A model generated the notes under the pieces. It was not told the origin of the DNA. It saw only the letters and a list, made by a program, of their open reading frames with translations, and did not search any database. The translations under genes were made by a program, and so were the position numbers. Of a DNA stretch of 64,000 nucleotides, positions 47,109 to 58,744 are shown one piece after another; position 1 is the stretch's first letter; the number at the start of each line of letters is the position of its first letter. Source of the DNA: Hydnum rufescens UP504 (taxonomy: Eukaryota; Basidiomycota; Agaricomycetes; Cantharellales; Hydnaceae); contig MU128985.1 of the NCBI GenBank assembly GCA_014904985.1, forward strand, positions 124,001-188,000. Direction: 5' to 3'.

Positions 47109-50100
47109 TCAAATATGGAGAATAATTGTAAAGGAGGACACTTGGATAGAACGGATGACAGGATGACAAACCAAGAAGGGCCCCAAGATCGAAAAGAATA
47201 GAGATAGGACCAAGAGAACGGTGAATCGAAGCAGGTCATGAAGGCGCGGAAATACGACCTCGCTGAGGAAGAACCAGAAGAGGTAGGTGAGCTCGAACGT
47301 CATGTCGATAAGGAAGCCGCCGATAATGCTAAAGAAGCCAGTTGATTGTGGGACGGTTTGTATTGTGCTTGCGAGCTCGATCTGCGGGAAAAAGTAGTAC
47401 AACAGGGATACAAACCCGTGAGTGAGGTTCTTCCTGGGTGGAGGACGGGGTTGGAGCCGATGGGTATCGTGGGTTCGGGAGGAAGGTGGGGACCCTGGTG
47501 TAGGACGAGCGGGGTTTGGGGAACGTACAAGGGTATCTGTGTCGATGGTAAGCTCACGCGGCAGGGCATGGAGCTGTGCAATTTCATCCTCGGCTTCGAC
47601 ACCGGGTCCACTGGCGGGGGCAGAAGCCAGGCCGATATCACTGATAGGAGGAGAAGGATAGCCGGTAGTATCAGAGGTGCCAGAGGTCAGTGGCTTATCG
47701 AGCTTGGCCGGTTCGAAGCCATCTATTGTGAGATAGACAATTGTCAGTATTCAGGATCGGAAGCGGACGATATACGATATCACTTGCCATTGAGAGCCAG
47801 TTCACTGTTCGTGGGGGTCAGTGACATACGTGGTGTCTCCACTTTCACTTCGCTAGTGCCCAAGTTCTCCACGCTTACAATTTCCGGTGAAGTAACAGTG
47901 TCTACATGACCGGAAAAAGCCATCAAAATTCCATCAGGGAGGGTGGAGAGCAGTATCACTCACCGGTCATGAGAGGGGGAGCGGATGAAGGTTGAGAGAG
48001 ATCTGGCGAAATTGCTTCCGCCGACGTTGTGACAGTCACGTGCTGCTGCACCGCTGCTCCCTCCTCTTTCGGTTCCTCGGGTTCGGCTTCCCCTGAAATT
48101 TCAGTCGCATCGTCCACATCCAAGGTAGTGGCCACAGGAGATGCAAATCCGACATGTCGTACCGGAGCCTCCGGAGCGGAGGAGCCCGCTAGGGATAGAG
48201 AAGAACCCAAGGCCAGCGGAGGCGCGTCATTATCAACTTGAATAGGATCTGCTGGCACCGACCACTCTATGGCTTCGACATTGATTACAGGGCGAGTAAG
48301 AATGTCACCGTGATCTGGCGATTGAACAGCACCCAAATCTACTGGCACTGGTGCGTTCGACGATGGCTCTGTTTCCTGGACACTCGTCTCTTCGTAGGCT
48401 GAAGTATGCAGGATTTTAGCATCCAATGGTGCAACAGGAGGGGGCCGATTTGAGTCAGTATGGAGGGGAATTTCTGCGTCGGAGTCCGAGTGTGCCCTAT
48501 CGTCTGTGTTCAGTGGCGCGATAGGAATGGCCTCGTCCGCGGGAGGATGAGACGTGTTGAGTTCTGGATCGGCTGTGAAATGGGCGGGCACACCAGTCTC
48601 TGCTCCATGTGATCCAGCCATGAGGCCATCCTCTTTGTGATCTGGGGTGGTCAGGACTTCGGGAACAAGGCTGTCCAATGCAACGTGCTCCAGATTAACC
48701 CCCGTTTCAGATGTCCCAGGAACCGCAATATTATCTTCTTCGGCGTCAGCGCCGGTCGGTATTGCCTCGATTGCATCGACAGTATGACGATCCGGGGTCC
48801 CTGAGGTTTCAGGATTCAGTTCGTCCGACGCAGTGTGGGATGCGTGGATTTCTGGGCCAGGTGCAAACTGCCCGACATGTTCCGGTGACTCAGCGGCTGC
48901 CCCTGCGCTTAGGTCAACCTGCAGAGGTTCTCTGTCTTTCACCTCTGGTTCAGAAGGTCCAGACAATGCAATCCTATCTTCTTCGGCACCTGTGCTGGGT
49001 GGCGTCGCCTCGGCCACATCAGTTTCCGGGGGAGTCGATTCAACTGAAGTTTCCGGAACGGGCCCGTGCGACACAATCTCGTGTTCGTGAAAGTCTGGAT
49101 CAGGATCGATCTGCATGACCGGTTTTGGTTCTTCCACAGCTGACCCTTGGTTTTGAGGAATTAGAACAGTTCCCGTGTCCACTGGTGCAATAGAAACGGA
49201 TTCATCCATTCCAGGGGCGGGCGAATCAACCGCTGGGGGAGGGTCAAGCGGAGTAACGATATCGTCTCCGGCGTGCACGCCGGGGACTAGAGCCTCGGCC
49301 ACATCGCTAACTCGAGGGTCCAACGGATATGAAGTTTCGGAGACTTGTCCATCTGACGCAGTGTGGCCCAGACCGTCTTCTGCGTTAGCTGGTCCGGACG
49401 GGACAATCTCAGACTTTTCGATAGGTGCACTGAGCTGCGGGGCGGGGGTAGATCGGTAACATCAGCGTCCCAATGAGTTGGAGTCTCAAGAACAGGTCGC
49501 TCAGACGCAGTAGGGGTCGGGTCGTCAGGGGGTCCAGGCGTGATGGCCATAGGCTCTTCGTTGGATGCACTAGGCAGTGGGCTTCGGCCACATCGGCCAC
49601 ATTGGGTCACTAGGAGCTGGAGCCGGATCGTTCTCTGATTCAGGGTCTACGGGCGTGATGGCCCTAGGCTGTTCAATGGGTACACTGTGCACCGGGGCCC
49701 CAGCTACATCGATGCCGGGAGTATCAAGAACGGGTCTCTCCGAAGAAGTAGGGTCAGAGCGACCTCTGGCTCGGGCAGTCCGGGTGTGACAGCCTTGGGT
49801 TGGTCGGGTGCACTGGACACTGATGTTTCAGACACATCAATATCAGGGGTATCAAGAATGGGCCCCTCAGAGACAGTAGGGGCCAGACTCTCCTCTGGTT
49901 CAGGGCCTCCGGGCGTAACAGCCTTAGGCTGTTCCACAGGTGCGCTGGGCACCGGGGCCTCCGCCACATTGATAACGGGAGTATCAAGAATGGGTCTCTC
50001 AGAGGGAGGGATCAAAGTGTCGTCTGGTTGAGGCAGTCCGGGTGCGATGGCCCTAGGTTCGTCGGGTGCACTGGGCGGTGAGGTTTCGGCCACATCGGCA

Positions 50101-53100
50101 ACAGGAGTACCAAGAATGGTTCCCACAGACACAGAGGGGGGGAGACTGCTCTCTGGTTCAGGGCCTCTGGGCGTAACGGCCCTAGGGTGTTCGACGGATG
50201 CACTGGGCACTGGTGCCTCAGCCCCATCGGTAACAGGAGTATCAACAATAGGTGTCTCAGACGCAGCAGGGGTCAGATCAGACAGTCCGGGTGCGACGGT
50301 CCTGTGCTGTTCGTCAGGTGCACTGGGCAGTAAGGCTTCGGCAACATCGATAGCAGGAGTATCAAGAATGGGTCCCTCGGATGCAGCAGGGCCCAGACCG
50401 TCCTCCGGCCCAGGCGATCCGGACGTGATGGTCCTCGGCTGGTCCTCGGATGCACTGGGTAGTGGGGCGTCAACCGCATCGGTAACAAGAGTATCAGTAT
50501 CAAGAACAGCAGCGGGGGTTAGATGGTCCTCTGCTTCAGGCAGTCCCGGCGTGATGGCCCTAGGCTGTTCAACAGGTGCACTAGAAGGGAGGCCTCAGCC
50601 ACGTCGATGACTGGAGATCCAGTATCAATTGGAGTATCAAGAACGGGTATCTCAGACGCAGCAGGGGCCAGACTGCTCCCTAGTTCAGGCGGTCTGGGTG
50701 TGACGGCCCAGCCTTTTCGATAGAGGTACTGGAAGGTGAAACTTCAGCCACCCCGATAATTGGTGCTTCCCTATCAATTAAAGTATCAAGGATGGGCCTT
50801 TCAGACACAGTAAGGTTGAAGACTTACTCTGGTTCAGATGGTCTAGACCCGACGGCCCTAGGCTGTTCAACAGATGCACTGGAAGGCGAGGCCTTAGCCA
50901 CCTCGATAACTGGAGCCTGCCTGTTAATTGAACTATTAATAATAGGTATTTCAGACGCAGCAGGGGTGAGATAATACTCTGATTCAGGCGGTCCGGACGT
51001 GACTGCCCTAGATTGTTCGTCGGATGCACTGGGTGCCGGGGCTTCAACCACATCAGCAACCAGAGTGTCCTGGAGAGTTGGACTATCAAGAACAAGAACG
51101 GGTCCCTCAGACGCAACGGGGGCCACATCGCCCTCTGGTTTGGGATCCTCTGGGGCGACACCCCTACTAGGCTGTTCTTTGGATGCGCCATTCACTAAAG
51201 CCTCGGCCGCATCGATAGCAGGTGTATCCAAATTAATTGCAGAATCAAGAACGGGTAGATCAGACGCAACAGGGGCCAGATTGACCTCTGGTTCAGGTGG
51301 TCCGGACACGAGGACCCTTGGCAGTTCATCGGATGGAGTGGAAAGTGAGACTTCAGCCACGTTGATAACTGGAGCCTCCCTATCAATTGGAGTATTAAGA
51401 ACGGGGCTGTCAGGCATAGTAGGGTTGAGATCTTACTCTGGTTTAGGGGGTTTGGGCGTGGCGGCCTCGACAGGTGCACCGGGAGGTGAGGCCTTAGCCG
51501 CATCGATAAGTGGAGCCTCGCTATTAATTGGAGTGTTAAGAATGGGTCTTTCAGACGCAGTAGGGGTGAGATCGTACTCTGGTTCAGGCGGTGTGGGCAT
51601 GACGGCCCTAGGCTGTTCGTCGGATGCACTGGGTGCCTGGGCTTCAACCACATCGGCAACCAGAGTGTCCCGGAGAGTTGGACTATCAAGAACGGGTCTC
51701 TCAGACGCAGCAGGGGCCACATCACCCTCTGGTTCAGGGCCTTCGAGGGCGACACCCCTACTAGGTTGTTCTTTGGATGCACTGGGCACTGGAGTCTCGG
51801 TTGCATCGACAACGGGCGCATCCGCATTGATTGGAGAATCAAGAACTGGTCTCTCAGATGCAACAGGGGCCAAATTCTCCTCTGCTTCAAGGGACCCGGT
51901 CCCGATGTCCCTAGGCTGTTCATCGGATACAGTGGAAGGTGAGGCTTTAGCCACGTCGATAACTGGAGGTTCCCTATCAATTGGAATATCAAGAAGGGGT
52001 CTCTCAGACGTAGCAGGGGTCACTTTGGAATCTGGTTCAGGCATGACGACCCTAGGCTGTTCATCGGATGCGATGGGCGGTGGGACCTTAAACACATCGG
52101 CAGGAGCGTCCAAATTAGTTGGACCGTCAAGAACGGATCGTTCAGACGCAACCGGGGGCTGATTGTCCTCTGGATCAGGTGATCCAGACGCAACGGCCCT
52201 AGGCTGTTCTTTGGATGCATTGGGAGCCAGGGCCTCGGCGGCATCGACAACTGGAGGTTCCGTATCAATTGGAGAATCAAGAACGGGTCTCTCAGACGCG
52301 GCAGGGGCCACATTGTACTCTGGTTCAGGCGGTCCGGACGTGACGACCCTCGGCTGGTCCTCGGATGCACTGGGCAGTGGGGCTTCCACCGCATCGGTAA
52401 CAAGAGTATCAGTATCAAGAACAGCAGCGGGGGCTAGATGGTCCTCTGCTTCAGGCGGTCCCGGCGTGATGGCCCTAGGCTGTTCGACAGGTGCACTAGA
52501 AGGGGAGACCTCAGCCACGTCGATGACTGGAGATCCCCTATCAACTGGAGTATCAAGAACGGGTATCTCAGACGCAGTAGGGCCAGACTGTTCTCTGGTT
52601 CAGGCGGTCTGGGTGTGACGGCCCCAGCCTTTTCGATAGAGGTACTGGAAGGTGAAACTTCGGCCACCTCAATAATTGGAGCTTCCCTATCAATTAAAGT
52701 GTCAAGGATGGGCCCCTCAGACGCAGCAAGGGTGAGGGCTTACTCTGGTTCAGGTGGTCCAGACGCGACGGCCCTAGGCTGCTTGACAGATGCACTGGAA
52801 GGGGAGGCCTTAGCCACATCGATAACTGGAGCTTCCCTATTAACTGAAGTATAAATAATAGGTATTTCAGACGCAGCAGGGGTGAGATCGTACTCTGATC
52901 CAGGCGGTCTGGGCGTGACTGTCCTAAATTGTTCGTCGGATGAACTGGGTGCCGCTTCGACCAGATCAGCAACCAGAGTGTCCTGGAGAGTTGGACTATC
53001 AAGAGCGAGTCCCTCAGACACAACAGGGGCCACATCGCCCTCTGGTTTAGGATCCTCGGGGGCGACACCCCTACTAGGCTGTTCTTTGGATGCGCCATTC

Positions 53101-56100
53101 ACCGAAGCCTCGGCTGCATCGATAGCAGGTGAATCCAAATTAATTGCAGAATCAAGAACGGGTAGATCAGACGCAACAGGGGCCAGATTGACCTCTGGTT
53201 CAGGTGGTCCGGACTCGAGGACCCCAGGCTGCTCGTCGGATGCAGTGGAAAGTGAGACTTCAGCCACGTTGACAACTGGAGCTTCCCTATCAATTGGAGT
53301 ATTTAGAACGAGGCTCTCAGGCACAGAAGGGTTGAGATCTTACTCTGGTTTAGGGGGCTCGGGCGTGACGGCCTCGACAGGTGCACCGGGAGGTGAGACC
53401 TTAGCCGCATTGATAACTGGAGCCTCCAGATTAATTGGAGTATTAAGAATGGGTCTTTCAGACGCAGTAGGGGTGAGATCGTAGACTGGTTCAGGCGGTC
53501 CGGCCCTAGGTGATTCGTCGGACGCACTGGGTTCCGGGGCTTCAACCACATCAGTAACCAGAGTGTCCCGGAGAGTTGGAGTATCAATATCAAGAACGGG
53601 TCTCTCAGACGCAACGGGGGCCACATCACCCTCTGGTTCAGGAGCTTCGAGGGCGACACCCCTACTAGGTTGTTCTTTGGATGCACCGTTCACTGAGGCC
53701 TCGGCCGCATCGTCAACAAACGTATCCAAATTAATTGGAGAATCAAGAACTGGTCTCTCAGATGCAACAGGGGCCAGATTCTCCTCTGGTTCAGGGGGTC
53801 CGGATATGACGTCCCTAGGCCGTTCATCGGATACAGTGGAAGGTGAGGCTTTAGCCACGCCGATAGCTGGAGCTTCCCTATCAGTTGGAATATCAAGAAC
53901 GGGTCTCTCAGACGCAGCAGGGGTCACTTTGGACTCTGATTCAGGTATGACGACCCTAGGCTGTTCATCGGATGCACTGGGCGGTGGGACCATAAACATA
54001 TCGGCAGAAGGAGCGTCCAAATTAGTTGGACCGTCAAGAACGGGTCGCTCAGACACAACCGGGGGCTGATTGTCCTCTGGATCGGGTGATCCAGACGTGA
54101 TGGCCCTAGGCTGTTCTTTGGATGCATTGGGTGCTGGGGCCTCGGCCGCATCCACAACTGGAGGTTCCCTATAAATTGGAGAATCAAGAACGGGTCCCTC
54201 AGACGCAGCAGGGGTCACATTGTACTCTGGTTCAGGCAGTCTGGGCGTGACGACCGTGGAGTGTTCGTCGGATGCGCTGGACGATGGGGCCTTAAGCACT
54301 TCGACAGCAGGAGCGTCCAAATTAGCTGGACTGTCAAGAACGGATCCCTCAGACGCAACCGGGGCCTGATTGTCGTCTGGATCAGGTAGTACAGGTGTGA
54401 CGACCCTAAGCTGTTCGTCGGATGCAATGGCCTTAAGCACATTGGCAACAGGAGCATCCAACTTAGTTGGACTGTCAAGAACGGGTCGCTCAAACGCAAT
54501 GGGGGCCTGATTGTCCTCTAGATTAGGTGGTCCAGACGTGACGACCCTAGGCGGTTCGGCGGATGCACTAGGCACTGGGTCCCCCGCCACATCACCAACA
54601 GAAGCATCCCGAGGAATTGGACCGTTAAGAACAGGTTTCTCAGAGGTAGCGAGTTGCAGATCAGTCTCTGGGTCCGACGGTCTAGGCGTGACCGTGCCAA
54701 TGCTAGGCTCTTCGACGTACGTAGTGGCCGCGGGGACCTCGAGCACATCGGAAATAGGATCTGATGAAGGTTCAGGGACGTGCTCCTCTGATGTAGGGTG
54801 ATGTGGGCCCATGTCCCCTGGCTCCTCTACAATCAGGGGAGTTTCTGCGTCAAGTGGTATGGCGGGACCGAGTTCAGACGATTCAATTTGGTGCTGATCA
54901 ACCTCTGGTTCATGCGGTCCAGACACGTTAATGCTAGCCTGCTCGACTGGTCCACTGGGCAGTGCAGTCTCAACCGGAGCAAGAGCGCGAGATTCCGAGG
55001 CAGTTGATGCCTCCACATCGTGGGGAGCCTCCTCGAAGGCGGGGGGGACAGACGGGACAGACGACGATCCCGTGTCTCTTTCAGTGCCAACCGTTAACGG
55101 TTCTGCAGCAGGCTGCACCGACACCGGTTCCTCGACTATTGGAGATGGTCCGACGGCGATTTCTGCATCGACTGGGGTCTCCTCGATGGTAGCAAGCGTG
55201 GAAAGAGGGGACGATGAAAGCAAAGGCAGGGAAGATGGAACGTGTTGGGTCGTGATATCATCAGATGCCAATGCCGAGGTGGCATAATCAGCTTTGTCGG
55301 AGGGGACGTTCACCGGATGGTCAGTGTCCTCCTTCACATCGGATGTACCATTAACGACGGACTTGACTGGGCTCTCAGAGGGCGCAGGGAGGCCCGTCGA
55401 TATCAGAGACGTTGGAATGTGTTTGCTCGTAATATCCTCCGACGTATCATCCGGTTCTTTGATTGCGGTGACTGCGCCGGCCCAGCATTATCATTGCGAC
55501 TAATCTCAGGAAGAACCTCTTCAGGAAGCGTAGGCTCGACCTTGTCCAGTGCGACCGAGGACGAAATCACAGGACTTGAAAGAACAGTGAGAGATATTGA
55601 CGAAGGAGAATCGTTCAGAGTCGGTGGTTCTTTTGTTTCTGACCTATTCGATTCATCGTGGAAAGGGGATGTGATCCCGGGGAGCAAGGTATCAACCAGA
55701 CCATGTGCTGTCTGAAAGAGAACAGTCCCAGGTGACTGCGTTTTCAGGCCAAGACCATTAGACACCAAGGGGTTCTCCTTCCACGTGACAGCATTGTCTG
55801 GCGGGTTGGTCCTTGTCGAATTACTGGTCGAGATGCTCGGCTTCGAGGGTATATCTGCATCCTTCCGGGTTCTAGCCTCGCCAAGCCCGAGAGCCGCCAT
55901 GGTAGAAGTCACGGGCCGAAACAAGTTGGGAACCGGTGCACGGGGACTCTCTACCTGGGACTGGGACTGGGGTCGAGGTCCAAGTCCCAATGAAAATTGC
56001 GCCACACCTCCCGCCGCCCCCTTTCCAGGAACGATGGATGGAGGCGCGGGGATATGGAAAGACGTTTGTCGTCGTACAGGGCTCACTCCAGCAGACGATT

Positions 56101-56813
56101 GAGGAGATAAAGGTCGCCCAGAAGCGGATTCATCTGCGTCGCGAGGCGCACCGATCTGTGAACCGGCGCTGCTGGTGCTGAATTTGCGGTTTTGGGTGCG
56201 GGGAACCGGTGGGGGTGGTTCAAAAGGTCCGCGTTGCAATGGAACTTGAGAAGAATTCTCTTCTCGAGGAACGTAATCAGGTTGGACGAGAGGTGAGTAT
56301 GGTGATCCTTGGTCCTCGGAACGAGCAGGGAGACCGAATGATACAGGTCTGACCCTCGATGATGGTCGGCCGATGGAAGGAGACGATGGGGACTCCAGAG
56401 CTAATGGAGAGGTCGGAGTATAGCCTGTAGCGACAGACATCGGTGGGGAGGTGGGAGGGAAGGACACTGGTCCTCCAGATCCTAACCCGTATGGTGGTGT
56501 GTACGGTACATTGTTTGGATCATAGGATGGGATCAGAGGCCTTGTAGGACTGGTGTTAGCTGGTGGCAATGGCGGAGATGCATTTGCAATTGCAGGAGGT
56601 GCGCTGCTAGCACCCACTGGCGAACGTGCAGGGCCTGCAGACCGAGAGAGACCATAAAGATATATGCAAGAACGAAGAATGAACCTACTCACCTGCTACA
56701 GCTGACTGGGGAACAAAATCAATAGATGATGTCCGAGTCCTCGATCGCAAGTATCGTCGTGGCGAGCTGATCGAGTTGAACGGGGAGCTGGAGGGCGGGG
56801 GAGGCACAGACAT
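47109..56813 (-). CDS. giant repetitive membrane protein
   Basis: Function unknown; nearly 10 kb and about 3,000 residues. Exon 1 (ATG 56811-56813) is MSVPPPPSSSPFNSISSPRR, then an intron (GTGAGT...CTGCAG) into a Pro/Ser-rich region (RSPVGASSAPPAIANAS; YTPPYGLGSGGPVSFPPTSP). The centre holds about 36 acidic, Pro-rich repeats typified by SERPVLDSP..APVVDVAEA..PSASDEQPRAVT..PPEPE. Then comes a non-repetitive acidic part (48-49.3 kb) and two short introns near 47940 and 47820. The C-terminus has two membrane segments, IIGGFLIDMTFELTYLFWFF and LLRFTVLLVLSLFFSILGPF, ending SSFTIILHI at 47109. The frame is broken by single missing C/G bases near 55485, 52585, 50707, 50583, 49755, 49607, 49583 and 49445; restoring repeat consensus at each puts the frame back. 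Four 57-bp internal introns are proposed. Long plus-strand frames here are mirrors of the repeat. Likely a membrane-anchored, disordered protein. Confidence 0.72.
50771..50827 (-). other. proposed 57-bp intron within repeat (4)
   Basis: GTAAGTCTTC...TTGATAG. Counterpart of the one at 52687 in the other higher-order copy; the donor matches the GTAAGT consensus. Confidence 0.6.
51380..51436 (-). other. proposed 57-bp intron within repeat (3)
   Basis: GTAAGATCTC...TTGATAG. Counterpart of the one at 53287 in the other higher-order copy. Confidence 0.6.
52687..52743 (-). other. proposed 57-bp intron within repeat (2)
   Basis: GTAAGCCCTC...TTGATAG. Same length, phase and internal TAA as the other three; splicing joins PEPE to EAPII in frame. 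Confidence 0.6.
53287..53343 (-). other. proposed 57-bp intron within repeat (1)
   Basis: GTAAGATCTC...TTGATAG, phase 2. Contains an in-frame TAA at its donor. Splicing joins PKPE to EAPVVNVAEV in frame. The matching segment is exonic in most other repeat units. Confidence 0.6.
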
Positions 56814-57457
56814 GTGTGGCCAACAACGCGAGCAGGTGAAAAGTATGAGAAGTAGCGATAATTATATAAATCTGATTCTCGCCAGACTTGCTCCTCCCCC
56901 GTGGTTAGTGCAAGCCACTTCGAATACGGCAGTTGTCAAAAACTGAATAGCACACGTGGCTGAGATACGATTGTCGACAAGACTTGCAGGGCGCTGATGT
57001 GAAAATCGAGGCGCCTGAGATGGGGAGAGCGCTTGAGATATGGAGGGCGCTTGGGAAAAGCTCACCATTGCGCCTCTGGGGCCCTGGCTGGTGGACAACA
57101 TCCGCCGTCCGGAAGCAACTAACATGGCTTCGGTGAAGCTCGCCCTAAATTTTCTTCGAAGGTATTGCATCCAATTGCCCTATCCGAGTTGACTGAGGCC
57201 GAGTGCAATGGACCTGTCCGTCTTTAGCCGACTGACAACGGCACGTCAGGACTGGACATTGTGCTCCACAAAAGAGCACTGCCTCTAGTTTCTTCTGTAC
57301 AAAAGTCCAAGCTTGAGCTACTGGGAACAACATCACAATGGTACACAAACCCTGTTCAATCAGGGGAAGTGATGCCTACCCCAAAGCATGCGTGAATTAT
57401 AGTACATCTAATTCAAACCCCCCCGCCACTACCACTATCCCCACCCACGCGCCATCG
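56814..57457. other. intergenic, giant gene promoter / elongase 3' flank
   Basis: Lies upstream of the giant repeat gene and downstream of the elongase gene, both on the minus strand. A minus frame here encodes a small SQAPS-type repeat (SQAPSISQALSPSQAPRFSH) but has no supported start or splice link; no gene is called. Confidence 0.45.
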
Positions 57458-58744
57458 TCAGTGCCTCTTCTTAGAGTGCCCGTTCCCGTTGGCATGCACT
57501 CTTCCACCGCTCGCTGGGGCCTTATACGTACGCAAGTAAAAGTCGATGAAAAGGAAGAGGTACGATGTAAGGATCAGAGCCCGAATACTTGCGACCCAGG
57601 TGTTCCTGCGCATTCGGTAACATAGGGAAGGTTGAGGTACCCGGCATGGCTTGCTCCATTCCATACTGCGGAGGTCTAAGGTGAATAATCTCCTCTCGGA
57701 CACCGCGGGAACCATGACCGCACCAACGAAATAGACCGCACAAAGATCAATCACGAATTGAGTAATTTGCATTGAAGTCAGATACTTCTTCCACTGTGGA
57801 TCGCTCGTCGTCAACGATGGGGCGGAAACAATGACAATCGGGAAATGCTGAGCCGCACCCATATCTTGGCACCTCCAGCAGTTGCAAAGTAGTAATAATC
57901 TGATGAGTAAGATGATCAGTTTCAGGCCAGTGTCTCCCAGTTTCTGACTTACACATGAGAACGTGAACGATGAGATTCAGTACAATGGGGACCCAAGACT
58001 ACACAGAAGGGAATTCAATACGAAAGGTAGGGAAGACCACATGGAACTGCTCGTACCACACTGGTCTTGCCGTCCAACTGTGTATAACACAGAAGCGCAG
58101 TTGCCGAATGATGAAAAACATGCAAGAAGGCTAAAATATTCCGATTCAGATGGCGTTTACAACAAACATCGATAAACACTTGCGCACCCAGCGGCTTCTT
58201 TTTGAGAGCAAGGAACACCGTATCGATCAACTCGACATACTGGGAATGACAGGGAAATTTGTCATGGGGCGCTCTTGGAAGCATAAATGGGAAGGGATGG
58301 ATTCACCTTGATGTAGTAATTGATCATGTAGTAGAACTCAAGCCGCTAATACGCGTGAAAAGCATGATCCGTGAGCAGAACCTCACGGAGCACGAGAGCC
58401 TATCATCTTACTGGGGTCCACGATTGAGTATCACAAATGGCATTGAGCAGCCCATCCTTGAAAATGATAGGGGCTGCTTCCTCGATGATCAGCGCCAGCA
58501 AGAGACCACTCCCCACGGTAAGCAAAATGTTATGGGCTTGGAATAACAAGGTGGCCTTGAATGGTGGCCGGCCCTTCATGAACTGCTTGATGGAGAAGAT
58601 AGTCGCCAAGTAGACAGCGATGACAGAGAAGACCACGGGAGTCGTGGAGAGCGGTGTAACACCCTTTTCATAATGAGTAAGGTAACTCGGAAGGGGTTGA
58701 GACCGGTTGGACGCAACAGAAACGAGAATGTCAGCGATCGCCAT
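57458..58744 (-). CDS. ELO-family fatty acid elongase
   Basis: ER membrane condensing enzyme for elongation of long-chain acyl-CoA (ELO/ELOVL family). ATG at 58742-58744: [20 protein letters not shown]. Exon 1 carries membrane segments ([39 protein letters not shown]). Then the [18 protein letters not shown] motif (KxxExxDT), a 57-bp intron, and the catalytic histidine box [20 protein letters not shown]. Further on are [19 protein letters not shown] and [20 protein letters not shown]. The last exon has [13 protein letters not shown] and a polar tail ending NGHSKKRH, a KKxx-type ER-retrieval signal. All five hallmarks of the family are present and the frame joins without lesions. Chain-length specificity (Elo2- or Elo3-like) cannot be told from sequence alone. 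Confidence 0.92.

Larger units (their letters stand above)
50400..54220 (-). repeat. higher-order repeat, two copies of ~1.91 kb
   Basis: Blocks about 1.91 kb apart are much more alike than neighbouring units. Pairs: 50501 with 52416 (caagaacagcagcggggg), 51431 with 53338 (tcttactctggtttaggggg), 52021 with 53935 (cactttgg, then tctg). The offset drifts 1907-1915 bp through small indels. Each ~1.91-kb block contains about 13 simple units, so a multi-unit block was duplicated after the units had diverged. Confidence 0.85.
49480..54660 (-). repeat. ~36 tandem repeats of 41-50 codons
   Basis: The unit recurs about every 122-153 bp. On the plus strand the landmark is tatcaagaacgggtctctca followed by gacgcagcagggg, a segment ending ctggttcaggcggtccgg, and ccctaggctgttcgtcggat. 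Units vary in length mainly near the variable part between VAEA and SASDEQ. The repeats encode an acidic, proline-rich protein on the minus strand. Confidence 0.9.

Noticed and set aside
50999..52162. 387-codon plus-strand frame and other long plus frames (48711-55287) inside the repeat region
   Set aside because: They are antisense mirrors of the tandem repeat. The minus strand has the coherent start exon, introns, acidic repeat protein and C-terminal membrane segments.
57145..57348. Minus-strand frames between the giant gene and the elongase as an extra gene
   Set aside because: No start, domain or splice chain; the position fits the giant gene's upstream region.
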